64,000 nucleotides of DNA from Streptomyces sp. cf386 (GCF_900103585.1 NZ_FNHV01000015.1:62001-126000); one strand, 5' to 3'; numbered from the stretch's first letter, positions 18,356 to 27,369 are shown. A program made the numbers and translations. The notes: generated by a model from the letters alone, not told the origin.

Positions 18356-18542
18356 CCGGGAGAAGGAAACGAAGAAGATGAAGAAATGAAGGCGAGGAAG
18401 AGGGAGCGGAGGGCTCGGAATTCCCGGAAGCTGTTTCTCTTCTGCTTTTCCGGGCGGGTGTTCCGGCGTGCTGGTTCCGCACAACTTAATCCCCTGCTCG
18501 CCCGGCCGCCAATACGCGTTCGGTTTGGCGTTATCACGAACG
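18356..18542. promoter_or_regulatory. pxpA-lysR divergent control region
   Basis: Three features are visible. A nearly pure purine tract on the plus strand (18356-18418) becomes a pyrimidine-rich 5' leader in the pxpA message. An inverted repeat CCCGGAA/TTCCGGG (18423-18429, 18448-18454) lies beside it. A second inverted repeat CGTTCG/CGAACG (18517-18522, 18537-18542) is a candidate binding site for the divergent LysR protein. Confidence 0.45.
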
Positions 18543-18603
18543 GCTATGACGAGGCTCACAGCCCGGGCCCTACGATGAGGCTCCGCTCATGGGAAGGCCC
18601 TGC

Positions 18604-19548
18604 ATGGACACCAGGCGGCTGTACTCCTTCATCAAGATCGTCGATGCGGGGAGCATCACGCGCGCGGCCGACATCCTGCACATCGCGCAGCCCGCGCTCA
18701 GCCAGCAGCTGTCCGCGCTGGAGGCACAGTTCGGTCAGCAGCTGCTGATCCGCAGCAAGCGCGGGGTCGCCCCGACCGAGGCGGGCCGCGCGCTGTACCG
18801 GCACGCCCATCTCGTCCTGCGCCAGGTGGACCTCGCGCACGCGGCCGTCGAGGTCTCCGGACGGGCTCCGGCCGGCAGTGTGTCGGTGGGGCTCGCGCCG
18901 TACAGCCTGGGCGCCGCCCTCGCGTTGCCGCTGCTCAAGAGCGTGCGGGAGCGCTACCCGGAGATCCTGCTGCACATCAACGAGAACTTCGGCGGCGTGA
19001 TCAGCGAGGCGATCATGACCGGCCGCATGGACATGGCGTTCATCTACGGCGCCGGCCCGCTGCGGGGCGTGCAGTTCGAGCCGCTGCGCACGGAGGACCT
19101 GTTCCTGATCGGCGCTCCCGGCGCGGCGGCCCCGGCGGGCGGGGGCGAGGTGAGCCTGGAGGACCTCAAGGGCGTGCCGCTGCTGCTGCCCAGCCGTATC
19201 CACACGATCCGGCAGGTGGTGGACGCCGCCTTCCAGCAGGCGTCGCTCCAGCCGAACGTGGTGGGCGAGGTCGAGTCGGCGCTGACCCTGGTGCACGCCG
19301 TGGAGGCCGGCCTCGGTGCCACCGTCCTGCCGTGGTCGGCCGCCCGCGCGATCCTCGACGTCGGCTCCCTGCCCGTGCGCCGCATCGTGAATCCCGTGAT
19401 CCAGGTCAAGCTGTCATTGGTGACCTCGGACAATCAGCCCCTCTCCGAGCCCGCCCTGGCGGTGCATGATCTGTTCCTGGAACTCATCACCACTTATGAC
19501 GGGCCGCCCGACGAGCAGCCGCCGGGCAGGGATAAGGATCCGCAATAG
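18604..19548 (+). CDS. LysR family transcriptional regulator
   Basis: The 314-residue protein has an N-terminal winged helix-turn-helix (RLYSFIKIVDAGSITRAADILHIAQPALSQQ, residues 4-34) and a C-terminal effector-binding domain with the usual two-lobed pattern. The length of the effector domain and the VSVGLAPYSLG segment recall the Nac/Cbl subgroup, which responds to nitrogen or sulfur status. It diverges from pxpABC and precedes the 2-hydroxyacid dehydrogenase gene, so it is the likely regulator of the island, with the pathway substrate or an intermediate as inducer. The ATG at 18604 is preferred (GGGAAGG upstream); an in-frame ATG at 18589 is an alternative. Confidence 0.9.
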   Translation: MDTRRLYSFIKIVDAGSITRAADILHIAQPALSQQLSALEAQFGQQLLIRSKRGVAPTEAGRALYRHAHLVLRQVDLAHAAVEVSGRAPAGSVSVGLAPYSLGAALALPLLKSVRERYPEILLHINENFGGVISEAIMTGRMDMAFIYGAGPLRGVQFEPLRTEDLFLIGAPGAAAPAGGGEVSLEDLKGVPLLLPSRIHTIRQVVDAAFQQASLQPNVVGEVESALTLVHAVEAGLGATVLPWSAARAILDVGSLPVRRIVNPVIQVKLSLVTSDNQPLSEPALAVHDLFLELITTYDGPPDEQPPGRDKDPQ

Positions 19549-19650
19549 CGTCACACGAAAGCCCTATTTGTTTCCGGTGCGTGTCACGGCTAGTTTTCTG
19601 CGAAATCAGCTGCTGAATCGGCTGCGGAATTCGCTGCACTGGAGACCTGA

Positions 19651-20628
19651 GTGAAGAAGCGTGTGCTCGCGACCCGTGACAACCTGCCCGGCCACGGTCT
19701 GGACCGCCTCTCCGCGGCGGCGGACGTGGTGGCCTGGTCAGGGACCGACAAGCCCGGCCGTGCGGACCTCGCCGCGCTCGCGGCCGGCGTGAGCGGCGTC
19801 CTGGCGCTGGGCAACGACCCGGTCGACGGCGCCCTCATGGACGCCGCCGGCCCTTCCCTGCGGGTCGTCGCGCTGGCCAGCATGGGCTTCGACAACGTCG
19901 ACCGGGCCGCGGCGGCGGAGCGCGGCATCGCCGTCACCCACACCCCGGGGGTGCTGGCGGAGACCACCGCCGACCTCACCTTCGCCCTGATCCTCGCCGC
20001 CCGCCGACGGCTCGCCTCCGCTTCGGCGAGCCTCGGGGCGGGCGCCTGGGACGTGTTCCGGATGCACGACTACCTCGGCCTGGACGTCCACGGAGCCACC
20101 CTCGGCCTGATCGGCTACGGCCAGATCGGCCGCGCGGTGGCCCGCCGGGCCCAGGGCTTCGGTATGCGCGTACTCCACCACGACCCGTACGCCTCCCACA
20201 CCTCCGGCGACACCCTGTCGACCCCGGTGAGCCTGGCCGGGCTGCTGGCCGAATCCGACATCGTCTCGCTGCACGTGCCGCTCACCGACGACACCCGGCA
20301 CCTCATATCGGCCCGCGAACTGGACGCGATGAAGCCCACGGCCACGCTCGTCAGCACCGCGCGCGGCGGTGTCGTGGACGAGGAGGCACTGCTGAAGGCC
20401 GTGCGGGAGAGGCGCCTGCACTCCGCCGGGCTCGACGTCTACGAGCGCGAACCCATGGGCGGGGAGCTGTCCCCACTGGTGGCGCAGCCGCACATCGTCA
20501 CGCTGCCGCACATCGGATCGGCGACCGAGTCCACCCGGGCCGCCATGGTCGATCTGGCCGTCGACAACATCCTCGACGTCCTCGCCGACCGCCCGGCCCG
20601 CACGCCGATTCCCGGCGGCGAACGATGA
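19651..20628 (+). CDS. NAD(P)-dependent D-2-hydroxyacid dehydrogenase
   Basis: The 325-residue enzyme belongs to the D-isomer 2-hydroxyacid dehydrogenase family (glyoxylate/hydroxypyruvate reductase-like). Visible are the cofactor motif LIGYGQIGRAVA, the catalytic Arg in STARGGVVDEEAL, the Glu in AGLDVYEREP and the catalytic His in LPHIGSATE. It interconverts a 2-oxo acid and its D-2-hydroxy acid. The GTG start at 19651 is 102 nt after the LysR gene, in the same direction. Beside a pyruvate-forming aldolase and an aminotransferase it could reduce or oxidise a 2-oxo/hydroxy acid of the pathway. A strong hairpin closes the gene. Confidence 0.87.
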   Translation: MKKRVLATRDNLPGHGLDRLSAAADVVAWSGTDKPGRADLAALAAGVSGVLALGNDPVDGALMDAAGPSLRVVALASMGFDNVDRAAAAERGIAVTHTPGVLAETTADLTFALILAARRRLASASASLGAGAWDVFRMHDYLGLDVHGATLGLIGYGQIGRAVARRAQGFGMRVLHHDPYASHTSGDTLSTPVSLAGLLAESDIVSLHVPLTDDTRHLISARELDAMKPTATLVSTARGGVVDEEALLKAVRERRLHSAGLDVYEREPMGGELSPLVAQPHIVTLPHIGSATESTRAAMVDLAVDNILDVLADRPARTPIPGGER

Positions 20629-20651
20629 GAGACCGGCGCAGGGCGCACGCA

Positions 20652-20690
20652 GAAGGGCCCCCACAAGTCACGTCCTTGCGGGAGCCCTTC
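20652..20690. terminator. Bidirectional hairpin terminator
   Basis: GAAGGGC (20652-20658) pairs with GCCCTTC (20684-20690), extended inside by CCCCACAAG with CTTGCGGG around a short loop. It lies between the convergent 2-hydroxyacid dehydrogenase and sodF genes. Confidence 0.8.
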
Positions 20691-20755
20691 GTCCTGCTGC
20701 CTGCCGGTGAAGGTTGAGAAGACGATCACGAGCAGGACATCTGAGTGCTACGCCG

Positions 20756-21397
20756 TCACGGCGCGAGGAGCAGGCTGTCGCCGCGCTCCTTGGCGGCGGC
20801 GTAGCGCCTGGCCACGTCCTGCCAGTTGACGACGGCCCACATGGCGTCGATGAAGTCGACCTTCTGGTTCTTGTACTGGAGGTAGAAGGCGTGCTCCCAG
20901 GCGTCGAAGACCAGGATCGGGGTCGAGCCCTGGCCGACGTTGCCCTGGTGGTCGTAGACCTGCTCGACGATCAGCCGGCCGCTCAGCGGCTCGTACGCCA
21001 GCACACCCCAACCCGAACCCTGGGTGGTGGCCGACGCCTTGGTCAGCTGCGCCTTGAAGCCCGCGAAAGAGCCGAAGGACTCGGCGATGGCGTCCGCGAG
21101 CTCGCCCACGCCGTCCTTCTCCAGGGGCTCGCCGCCGCCGTCGCCGGTCATGTTCTGCCAGTAGATCGAGTGCAGGATATGGCCGGAGAGATGGAAGGCC
21201 AGGTTCTTCTCCAGGCCGTTGATCGAGCCCCACGTCTCCTTGTCCCGCGCCTCGGCGAGCTGCTCCAGCGTGTCGTTCGCACCTTTCACGTACGCCGCGT
21301 GGTGCTTGTCGTGGTGCAACTCGATGATCTCGGGGCTGATCACGGGCGCGAGCGCCGAGTAGTCGTACGGAAGCTCCGGGAGCGTGTAAACCGCCAT
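20756..21397 (-). CDS. sodF: Iron superoxide dismutase SodF
   Basis: The 213-residue enzyme is a Fe/Mn-type superoxide dismutase: YTLPELPYDYSALAPVIS, ELHHDKHHAAYVKGAN (first metal His), LAFHLSGHILHS (second His), and the DAWEHAFYLQY motif with metal Asp and His. It detoxifies superoxide in the cytoplasm. In Streptomyces the iron enzyme is made when nickel is scarce and repressed by nickel-loaded Nur, the reverse of the nickel enzyme SodN. A Nur-type box sits 22 bp upstream of this start, matching that logic. The ATG at 21397 has GGAGG 9 nt ahead. Confidence 0.95.
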   Translation of the reverse strand: MAVYTLPELPYDYSALAPVISPEIIELHHDKHHAAYVKGANDTLEQLAEARDKETWGSINGLEKNLAFHLSGHILHSIYWQNMTGDGGGEPLEKDGVGELADAIAESFGSFAGFKAQLTKASATTQGSGWGVLAYEPLSGRLIVEQVYDHQGNVGQGSTPILVFDAWEHAFYLQYKNQKVDFIDAMWAVVNWQDVARRYAAAKERGDSLLLAP

Positions 21398-21418
21398 GTC
21401 CAACGTCCTCCGACGTTA

Positions 21419-21435
21419 TTGCGAGTGATATGCAA
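21419..21435. promoter_or_regulatory. Nur box upstream of sodF
   Basis: TTGC-N9-GCAA (TTGCGAGTGATATGCAA) fits the Streptomyces nickel-uptake-regulator consensus tTGCaa-N5-ttGCAA. It lies 22 bp before the sodF start codon, where a bound repressor would block the promoter or early transcription. Confidence 0.8.
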
Positions 21436-21587
21436 CTACATGCATACGCTAACAGCAAGAGGGACGCGCTCTCGATCAGGCCTTGGACCTAGGACCTCGG
21501 TCGTGTCGCGGAGGCAAGGGTGCGGAAAAAGGTGCGGGGCGACGTCCTCAACGGACGCCGCCCCGCACCTGACTCTCGGAAGGGCCG

Positions 21588-24500
21588 TCAGCCCTCGCCC
21601 TCCAGGTCCCCCTCGGTCTCCAGGTACACCTGGCGCAGCGCCTCCAGCACCGCGGGGTCCGGCTTCTCCCACATCCCGCGCGACTCCGCCTCCAGCAGCC
21701 GCTCGGCGATGCCGTGCAGGGCCCAGGGGTTGGCCTGCTGGAGGAACTCACGGTTGGCCGGGTCGAGGACGTAGGCCTCGGTGAGCTTGTCGTACATCCA
21801 GTCGGCGACCACGCCGGTCGTGGCGTCGTAGCCGAACAAGTAATCCACCGTGGCGGCGAGTTCGAAGGCGCCCTTGTAGCCGTGGCGGCGCATCGCCTCG
21901 ATCCACTTGGGGTTGACCACGCGCGCGCGGAAGACCCTGGACGTCTCCTCGACGAGGGTGCGGGTGCGGACCGTCTCGGGACGGGTCGAGTCGCCGATGT
22001 ACGCCTCGGGGGCCGTGCCGCGCAGGGCTCGGACGGTGGCCACCATGCCGCCGTGGTACTGGAAGTAGTCGTCGGAGTCGGCGATGTCGTGCTCGCGGGT
22101 GTCCGTGTTCTTGGCGGCGACCGCGATGCGCTTGTACGCCGTCTCCATCTCGTCGCGGGCCGGGCGGCCGTCGAGTTCGCGGCCGTAGGCGTAGCCGCCC
22201 CACACCGTGTAGACCTCGGCGAGGTCGGCGTCGGTGCGCCAGTCGCGGGAGTCGATGAGCTGGAGCAGGCCGGCGCCGTAGGTGCCGGGGCGGGAGCCGA
22301 AGATACGGGTGGTGGCGCGGCGTTCGTCGCCGTGGGCCGCCAGGTCGGCCTGGACGTGGGCGCGTACGTGGTTGGCCTCGGCCGGTTCGTCCAGCGACGC
22401 GGCCAGGCGTACGGCGTCGTCGAGCAGGCCGATCGTGTGCGGGAAGGCGTCCCGGAAGAAGCCCGAGATGCGCAGGGTGACGTCGATGCGGGGGCGGCCC
22501 AACTCGTCGGCCGGGATGGGCTCCAGGCCGGTCACGCGACGGGAGGCGTCGTCCCAGACCGGACGGATGCCGAGCAGGGCGAGAGCCTCCGCCACGTCGT
22601 CGCCCGCCGTGCGCATGGCGCTCGTGCCCCAGAGCGACAGCCCGACGGACGTCGGCCATTCGCCGTTGTCGGTGCGGTAGCGCTCCACCAGTGAGTCCGC
22701 GAGGGCCTGGCCGGTCTCCCAGGCCAGGCGGGAGGGGACGGCCTTCGGGTCGACCGAGTAGAAGTTGCGGCCGGTCGGCAGGACGTTGACCAGGCCGCGC
22801 AGCGGGGAGCCGGAGGGGCCCGCCGGGACGAAGCCGCCCGCCAGTGCGTGGACCGTGTGGTCGAGTTCGTCCGTGGTCGCGGCCAGACGCGGGACGACCT
22901 CGCGGGCCGCGAACTCCAGGATGGCGGCGACCTGTTCGCCGTGCTCGGTGGGGACGGCGGCCGGGTCCCAGCCCGCGTCCTCCATCGCCTGGACCAGCGC
23001 GCGGGCCTTCTCCTCCGCCGCGTCGGCCGTCGTACGGGTCGCGGCGGACTCGTCGAGGCCGAGGGCCTCGCGCAGACCGGGCAGGGCGGTGGCGCCGCCC
23101 CAGATCTGGCGGGCGCGGAGGATGGCGAGGACGAGGTTGACGTGGTCGGCGCCGGTGGGCGGGTTGCCGAGGACGTGCAGACCGTCGCGGATCTGGGCGT
23201 CCTTGACCTCGCAGAGCCAGCCGTCGACGTGGAGGAGGAAGTCGTCGAAGCCGTCGTCCTCCGGGCGGTCGTTCAGGCCGAGGTCGTGGTCGAGCCTGGC
23301 GGCCTGGATGAGGGTCCAGATCTGGGCGCGGATCGCCGGGAGCTTCGCCGGGTCCATGGAGGAGATCTGGGCGTACTCGTCGAGGAGTTGCTCCAGGCGC
23401 GCGATGTCGCCGTACGAGTCGGCGCGGGCCATCGGCGGCACGAGGTGGTCGACGAGGGTGGCGTGCACGCGGCGCTTGGCCTGGGTGCCCTCGCCCGGGT
23501 CGTTGACCAGGAACGGGTAGACCAGCGGCAGGTCGCCGAGGGCCGCGTCCGGGCCGCAGGCGGCGGACAGGCCGGCGTTCTTGCCGGGCAGCCACTCCAG
23601 GTTGCCGTGCTTGCCGAGGTGGATCATCGCGTCGGCGCCGAAGCCGCCGTCCTCGGCGCGGGCCGCGATCCAGCGGTAGGCAGCGAGGTAGTGGTGGGAG
23701 GGCGGGAGGTCCGGGTCGTGGTAGATCGCGATCGGGTTCTCGCCGAAGCCGCGCGGGGGCTGGATGATGATCAGCAGATTGCCGAAGCGCAGGGCCGCGA
23801 GGACGATGTCGCCCTCCGGGTTGCGGCTGCGGTCGACGAACATCTCGCCGGGCGCCGGGCCCCAGTGCTGCTCGACGGCCGCGCGCAGTTCCTCGGGGAG
23901 GGTGGCGTACCAGCGACGGTAGTCGGCCGCGGGGATGCGGACCGGGTTGCGGGCGAGCTGCTCCTCGGTGAGCCAGTCCTGGTCGTGGCCGCCGGCCTCG
24001 ATGAGGGCGCGGATCAGCTCGTCGCCGTCGCCGGAGGCGAGGCCCGGCACCTCGGCGTCCGTGCCGAAGTCGTAGCCCTCGTCGCGCAGGCGCCGCAGCA
24101 GGGCCACCGCACTGGCCGGGGTGTCCAGGCCCACCGCGTTGCCGATGCGGGAGTGCTTGGTCGGGTAGGCGGACAGCACCAGCGCGAGGCGCTTGTCACC
24201 CGCGGGGATGTGGCGAAGTCGGGCGTGGCGTACGGCGATTCCGGCGACGCGGGCCGCGCGCTCCGGGTCGGCGACGTACGCCGGGAGGCCGTCCTCGTCG
24301 ATCTCCTTGAAGGAGAAGGGGACGGTGATGAGGCGGCCGTCGAACTCGGGTACGGCGATCTGGCTGGCGGCATCCAGCGGGGAGACGCCCTCGTCGTTCT
24401 CCTCCCAGGCCGAGCGCGAGCCGGTGAGGCACAGGGCCTGGAGGATCGGGACGTCCAACCCGGTGAGCGCGCCCGCGTCCCAGGACTCGTCGTCGCCGCC

Positions 24501-25181
24501 GGCCGACGCCTCGGCGGGCTTGGTGCCGCCCGCGGCGAGGACGGTGGTGACGATGGCGTCGGCCGCGCGGAGCTCCTCGATCAGCTCGGGCTCGGGGGCG
24601 CGCAGGGAGGCAACGTACAAGGGCAGCGGTCGGGCGCCCGCGTCCTCGATCGCGTCGCACAGGGCGCCGACGAAGGCGGTGTTGCCGCTCATGTGGTGGG
24701 CCCGGTAGTAGAGCACGGCGACGGTCGGGCCCTGGACGTCCTCGCGGGCCGTGCGCTCCAGCGGACCCCAGGTGGGTGCCGCCGCGGGCGCCTCGAAGCC
24801 GTGGCCGGTCAGCAGGACCGTGTCGGAGAGGAAGCGGGCGAGCTGCTCCAGGTTGGCCGGTCCGCCGTGCGCGAGGTAGGCGTGGGCCTCGGCGGCGATA
24901 CCGACGGGGACGGTGGAGGCGGCCATCAGCTGGGCGTCCGGGGCCTGTTCACCGGTGAGGACGACGACCGGGCGGCCGTCGGCGAGGAGCAGGTCGAGGC
25001 CGTCCTCCCAGGCGCGCAGCCCGCCGAGGAGGCGTACGACGACCAGGTCGACGCCGTCGAGGAGGGCGGGGAGGTCGTCGAGGGCGAGGCGGGACGGGTT
25101 GGCGAAGCGGTAGGGCACCGGGCCGGCAGCCGCTCGGGCGCTGAGCAGGTCGGTGTCGGACGTCGACAGGAGCAGGATCAT
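21588..25181 (-). CDS. cobN: Cobaltochelatase large subunit CobN
   Basis: The 1197-residue protein is the large subunit of the aerobic ATP-dependent cobaltochelatase, which inserts Co2+ into hydrogenobyrinic acid a,c-diamide. It matches the CobN/BchH family over its whole expected length: YYRAHHMSGNTAFVGAL, LVLSAYPTKHSRIGNAVGLDTPAS, MIHLGKHGNLEWLPGK, DHVNLVLAILRARQIWGG and VVADWMYDKLTEAYVLDP. The ATG at 25181 gives the usual CobN start (MILLLSTSDTDLL); the longer frame upstream runs through the riboswitch and is not coding. Expression should be shut off by cobalamin through that riboswitch. The partner chelatase genes of the ChlI/ChlD type are not in this window. Confidence 0.96.
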   Translation of the reverse strand: MILLLSTSDTDLLSARAAAGPVPYRFANPSRLALDDLPALLDGVDLVVVRLLGGLRAWEDGLDLLLADGRPVVVLTGEQAPDAQLMAASTVPVGIAAEAHAYLAHGGPANLEQLARFLSDTVLLTGHGFEAPAAAPTWGPLERTAREDVQGPTVAVLYYRAHHMSGNTAFVGALCDAIEDAGARPLPLYVASLRAPEPELIEELRAADAIVTTVLAAGGTKPAEASAGGDDESWDAGALTGLDVPILQALCLTGSRSAWEENDEGVSPLDAASQIAVPEFDGRLITVPFSFKEIDEDGLPAYVADPERAARVAGIAVRHARLRHIPAGDKRLALVLSAYPTKHSRIGNAVGLDTPASAVALLRRLRDEGYDFGTDAEVPGLASGDGDELIRALIEAGGHDQDWLTEEQLARNPVRIPAADYRRWYATLPEELRAAVEQHWGPAPGEMFVDRSRNPEGDIVLAALRFGNLLIIIQPPRGFGENPIAIYHDPDLPPSHHYLAAYRWIAARAEDGGFGADAMIHLGKHGNLEWLPGKNAGLSAACGPDAALGDLPLVYPFLVNDPGEGTQAKRRVHATLVDHLVPPMARADSYGDIARLEQLLDEYAQISSMDPAKLPAIRAQIWTLIQAARLDHDLGLNDRPEDDGFDDFLLHVDGWLCEVKDAQIRDGLHVLGNPPTGADHVNLVLAILRARQIWGGATALPGLREALGLDESAATRTTADAAEEKARALVQAMEDAGWDPAAVPTEHGEQVAAILEFAAREVVPRLAATTDELDHTVHALAGGFVPAGPSGSPLRGLVNVLPTGRNFYSVDPKAVPSRLAWETGQALADSLVERYRTDNGEWPTSVGLSLWGTSAMRTAGDDVAEALALLGIRPVWDDASRRVTGLEPIPADELGRPRIDVTLRISGFFRDAFPHTIGLLDDAVRLAASLDEPAEANHVRAHVQADLAAHGDERRATTRIFGSRPGTYGAGLLQLIDSRDWRTDADLAEVYTVWGGYAYGRELDGRPARDEMETAYKRIAVAAKNTDTREHDIADSDDYFQYHGGMVATVRALRGTAPEAYIGDSTRPETVRTRTLVEETSRVFRARVVNPKWIEAMRRHGYKGAFELAATVDYLFGYDATTGVVADWMYDKLTEAYVLDPANREFLQQANPWALHGIAERLLEAESRGMWEKPDPAVLEALRQVYLETEGDLEGEG

Positions 25182-25249
25182 GCGGCGTCGGCCTTCCTCG
25201 GGGTGTCCGCGCCCCGGGTGGTGTCGGACGGCGGGAGTTCCTGACTCAT
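25178..25249 (-). CDS. Possible 23-codon leader ORF inside the cobN leader
   Basis: An ATG inside the riboswitch 3' segment (cat at 25247-25249) has GAGGG five bases ahead and opens a 23-codon frame (MSQELPPSDTTRGADTPRK...). Its TGA stop overlaps the cobN ATG by 4 nt (ATGA). It may be fortuitous because the ATG falls in a conserved riboswitch element, but the overlap would allow coupled translation of cobN. Confidence 0.3.
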   Translation of the reverse strand: MSQELPPSDTTRGADTPRKADAA

Positions 25250-25345
25250 CCGGCCCTCGGTGGCCGGATTCACAGTGGCGGGACCGCGCCGGATTCGCAC
25301 CGGGCTTCCTCCCCTGTCGCCGTCGTGGCGATGGCGGACCGGGTG
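25222..25345 (-). promoter_or_regulatory. Cobalamin riboswitch upstream of cobN
   Basis: On the minus strand the leader contains the conserved B12-aptamer core GGTGCGAATCCGGCGCGG followed by TCCCGCCACTGTGA, and ends with GAGTCAGGAACTCCCGCC. A closing stem GACGGCG/CGCCGTC (plus-strand positions 25318-25324 and 25227-25233) supports it. It ends about 40-45 nt before cobN, so control is probably on translation initiation or by a nearby terminator. Confidence 0.9.
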
Positions 25346-25408
25346 ATCCGCCGAGGACATCGTAAGGGTCCCGGAATCGGGAAAAGGCCGGAGGATACAC
25401 CGGGTGTG

Positions 25409-26692
25409 ATGGTAGGTATGCTCGCCGCCATGTCCACGGCTGACCTTCGTTCATCGTCCCAGGCCATAGCGGCCACACGGGACCGCGGTGACGCCTGCCC
25501 GGGGACTCTGCGGCTGCACGCGGCGGACGACGGCGCGCTGGCCCGTATCCGGGTTCCCGGCGGCGTGTTGACCGTGCCGCAGGCGGAGACGCTCGTCGAT
25601 GTGGCGGAGCGGCTGGGCGACGGCGAGTTGCATCTGACCTCGCGCGGCAACGTGCAGCTGCGAGGGCTGGGCGACGGCTGCGGCGGCGAGCTGGCCGAAC
25701 TGCTGGACGCCACCGGACTGCTGCCGTCCCGAGGGCACGAACGGGTCCGGAACATCGTCGCCTCACCCCTGTCCGGCCTCGACGGGCAGAGCCTGCTCGA
25801 CGTACGGCCCTGGCTGACGGCCCTCGACGCGGCGCTGTGCGCGAGCGAGGCGGCGCAGGCACTGTCGGGACGCTTCCTGTTCGCGCTGGACGACGGGCGC
25901 GGGGACGTGGCCGGGCTCGGTGCCGACGTGACCGTACGGGCGACGGCGGACGGTGGCGCGGAACTCGGCCTCGGGTCGGGCGACGACGCGCTGCGGATCG
26001 CTGCCGAGGAGGCGCCGCGGGCCGCGCTGGTGGCCGCGGAGACGTTCCTGGACAGGGCACAGGGCGTGTGGCGCGTGGACGAACTCGCGCTCCCCGAGGG
26101 CGAGTTCGTCGATCTGGTCGCGCGCCGCCTCGCGGACGAGGGCATCGGTCACGAGCGGTGCGCCCGCAACCCCGGCCGTACGGACGGCCCGCCTCCCGGA
26201 GCCGTCGGCACCGGTCTGTCCGTGCATGTCCCCCTCGGTCGCCTCACCGGCCGTCAGTGGCGGGAGTTGATCGGCACCGCCGCCGATGAGATGCGCCTCA
26301 CGCCGTGGAGCGGTGTGGTTCTTCCCACACCACGCGCGCAGGCCGTCGAGGCTCTTGCCCGTCTCGCCACCGCCGGCCTCGTCACCGATCCCGGCTCCTT
26401 GTGGCCGCGCATCGGTGCCTGCATCGGCCGGCCCGGATGCGCCAAGTCACGGGCCGACGTACAGGCCGACGCGACCGAGACCCGCGAGGCGGTCGGCCCG
26501 GGCGGTCTCCCCCTGTACTGGTCGGGGTGCGAACGCCGTTGCGGGCGCCCTCGGGGCGACCGGATCGACGTGGTCGCCGCCCCCGGAGGCGGCTACCTGC
26601 TCTCCACCGCCGTATCCGGCCAGGAACCCCGAACCACCACCATGGATCATCCCTTCCGACTCGCCGACGCCCTGGTGGCGATCACCGCATGA
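25409..26692 (+). CDS. cobG: Precorrin-3B synthase CobG
   Basis: This protein of about 427 residues is the oxygen-dependent monooxygenase of aerobic cobalamin synthesis, related to sulfite/nitrite reductases with a 4Fe-4S cluster. The sulfite-reductase-like half-domains are visible (ELHLTSRGNVQLRGLG and VHVPLGRLTGRQW), and the cluster cysteines are in CIGRPGC and SGCERRC. The start is uncertain: ATG at 25409 (GGAGG 14 nt upstream), 25418 or 25430 are in frame. The gene diverges from cobN and is followed by cobH with an ATGA overlap, beginning a cobG-cobH-cobIJ operon. Confidence 0.9.
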   Translation: MVGMLAAMSTADLRSSSQAIAATRDRGDACPGTLRLHAADDGALARIRVPGGVLTVPQAETLVDVAERLGDGELHLTSRGNVQLRGLGDGCGGELAELLDATGLLPSRGHERVRNIVASPLSGLDGQSLLDVRPWLTALDAALCASEAAQALSGRFLFALDDGRGDVAGLGADVTVRATADGGAELGLGSGDDALRIAAEEAPRAALVAAETFLDRAQGVWRVDELALPEGEFVDLVARRLADEGIGHERCARNPGRTDGPPPGAVGTGLSVHVPLGRLTGRQWRELIGTAADEMRLTPWSGVVLPTPRAQAVEALARLATAGLVTDPGSLWPRIGACIGRPGCAKSRADVQADATETREAVGPGGLPLYWSGCERRCGRPRGDRIDVVAAPGGGYLLSTAVSGQEPRTTTMDHPFRLADALVAITA

Positions 26693-27369
26693 GCCGCATG
26701 AGCCGTATCGACACCGAGAGCAGTGAGAAGAACACCGTGACCACGTACGACTACGAGAAGGACGGCGCGGCCATCTACCGCCAGTCCTTCGCCACCATCC
26801 GGGCGGAGGCGGACCTCGCGTCCCTGCCCGCCGACGTCAGCCAGGTCGCGGTCCGGATGATCCATGCCTGCGGGATGGTCGACCTGGTGCGGGACCTGGA
26901 CTACACGCCGGCCGTGGTGGCTCGCGCCCGCGAGGCACTGCGGGCCGGCGCGCCGATCTTCACCGACGTCCAGATGGTGGCCAGCGGTGTGACCCGCAAG
27001 CGACTCCCCGCCGACAACGACGTGCTGTGCACCCTCTCCGACCCGTCCGTCCCGGAGCTGGCGGCACAGCTCGGCACCACCCGCAGCGCCGCCGCCCTGG
27101 AACTGTGGCGGGACCGGCTGGAAGGCTCGGTCGTGGCCGTCGGCAACGCGCCCACCGCCCTGTTCCGGCTGCTGGAGATGATCGAGGAGGGGGCTCCGCG
27201 ACCCGCCGCCGTCATCGGTGTGCCGGTCGGCTTCATCGGTGCCGCCGAGTCCAAGGACGCCCTGGCCGCCCATCCGTCCGGCCTGGAACACCTGGTCGTG
27301 CGCGGCCGGCGCGGGGGCAGTGCCCTCGCCGCCGCCGCGCTCAACGCGATCGCGAGTGAGGAAGAGTGA
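26689..27369 (+). CDS. cobH: Precorrin-8X methylmutase CobH
   Basis: This 226-residue enzyme moves the C-11 methyl group to C-12, giving hydrogenobyrinic acid. It shows the catalytic histidine context VAVRMIHACGMVDLV, IFTDVQMVASGVTRKRL, VAVGNAPTALFRLLE and PVGFIGAAESKDAL. The ATG at 26689 overlaps the cobG stop by 4 nt; a second ATG nine nt later and a GTG before TTYDYEKDG are alternative starts. Its own stop overlaps the GTG of cobIJ by 4 nt, so the three genes are translationally coupled. Confidence 0.95.
   Translation: MSRMSRIDTESSEKNTVTTYDYEKDGAAIYRQSFATIRAEADLASLPADVSQVAVRMIHACGMVDLVRDLDYTPAVVARAREALRAGAPIFTDVQMVASGVTRKRLPADNDVLCTLSDPSVPELAAQLGTTRSAAALELWRDRLEGSVVAVGNAPTALFRLLEMIEEGAPRPAAVIGVPVGFIGAAESKDALAAHPSGLEHLVVRGRRGGSALAAAALNAIASEEE

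Noticed and set aside
25182..26060. In-frame N-terminal extension of cobN of almost 300 codons
   Set aside because: It runs through the cobalamin riboswitch and antisense to cobG, and is low-complexity Arg/Pro/Ser sequence.
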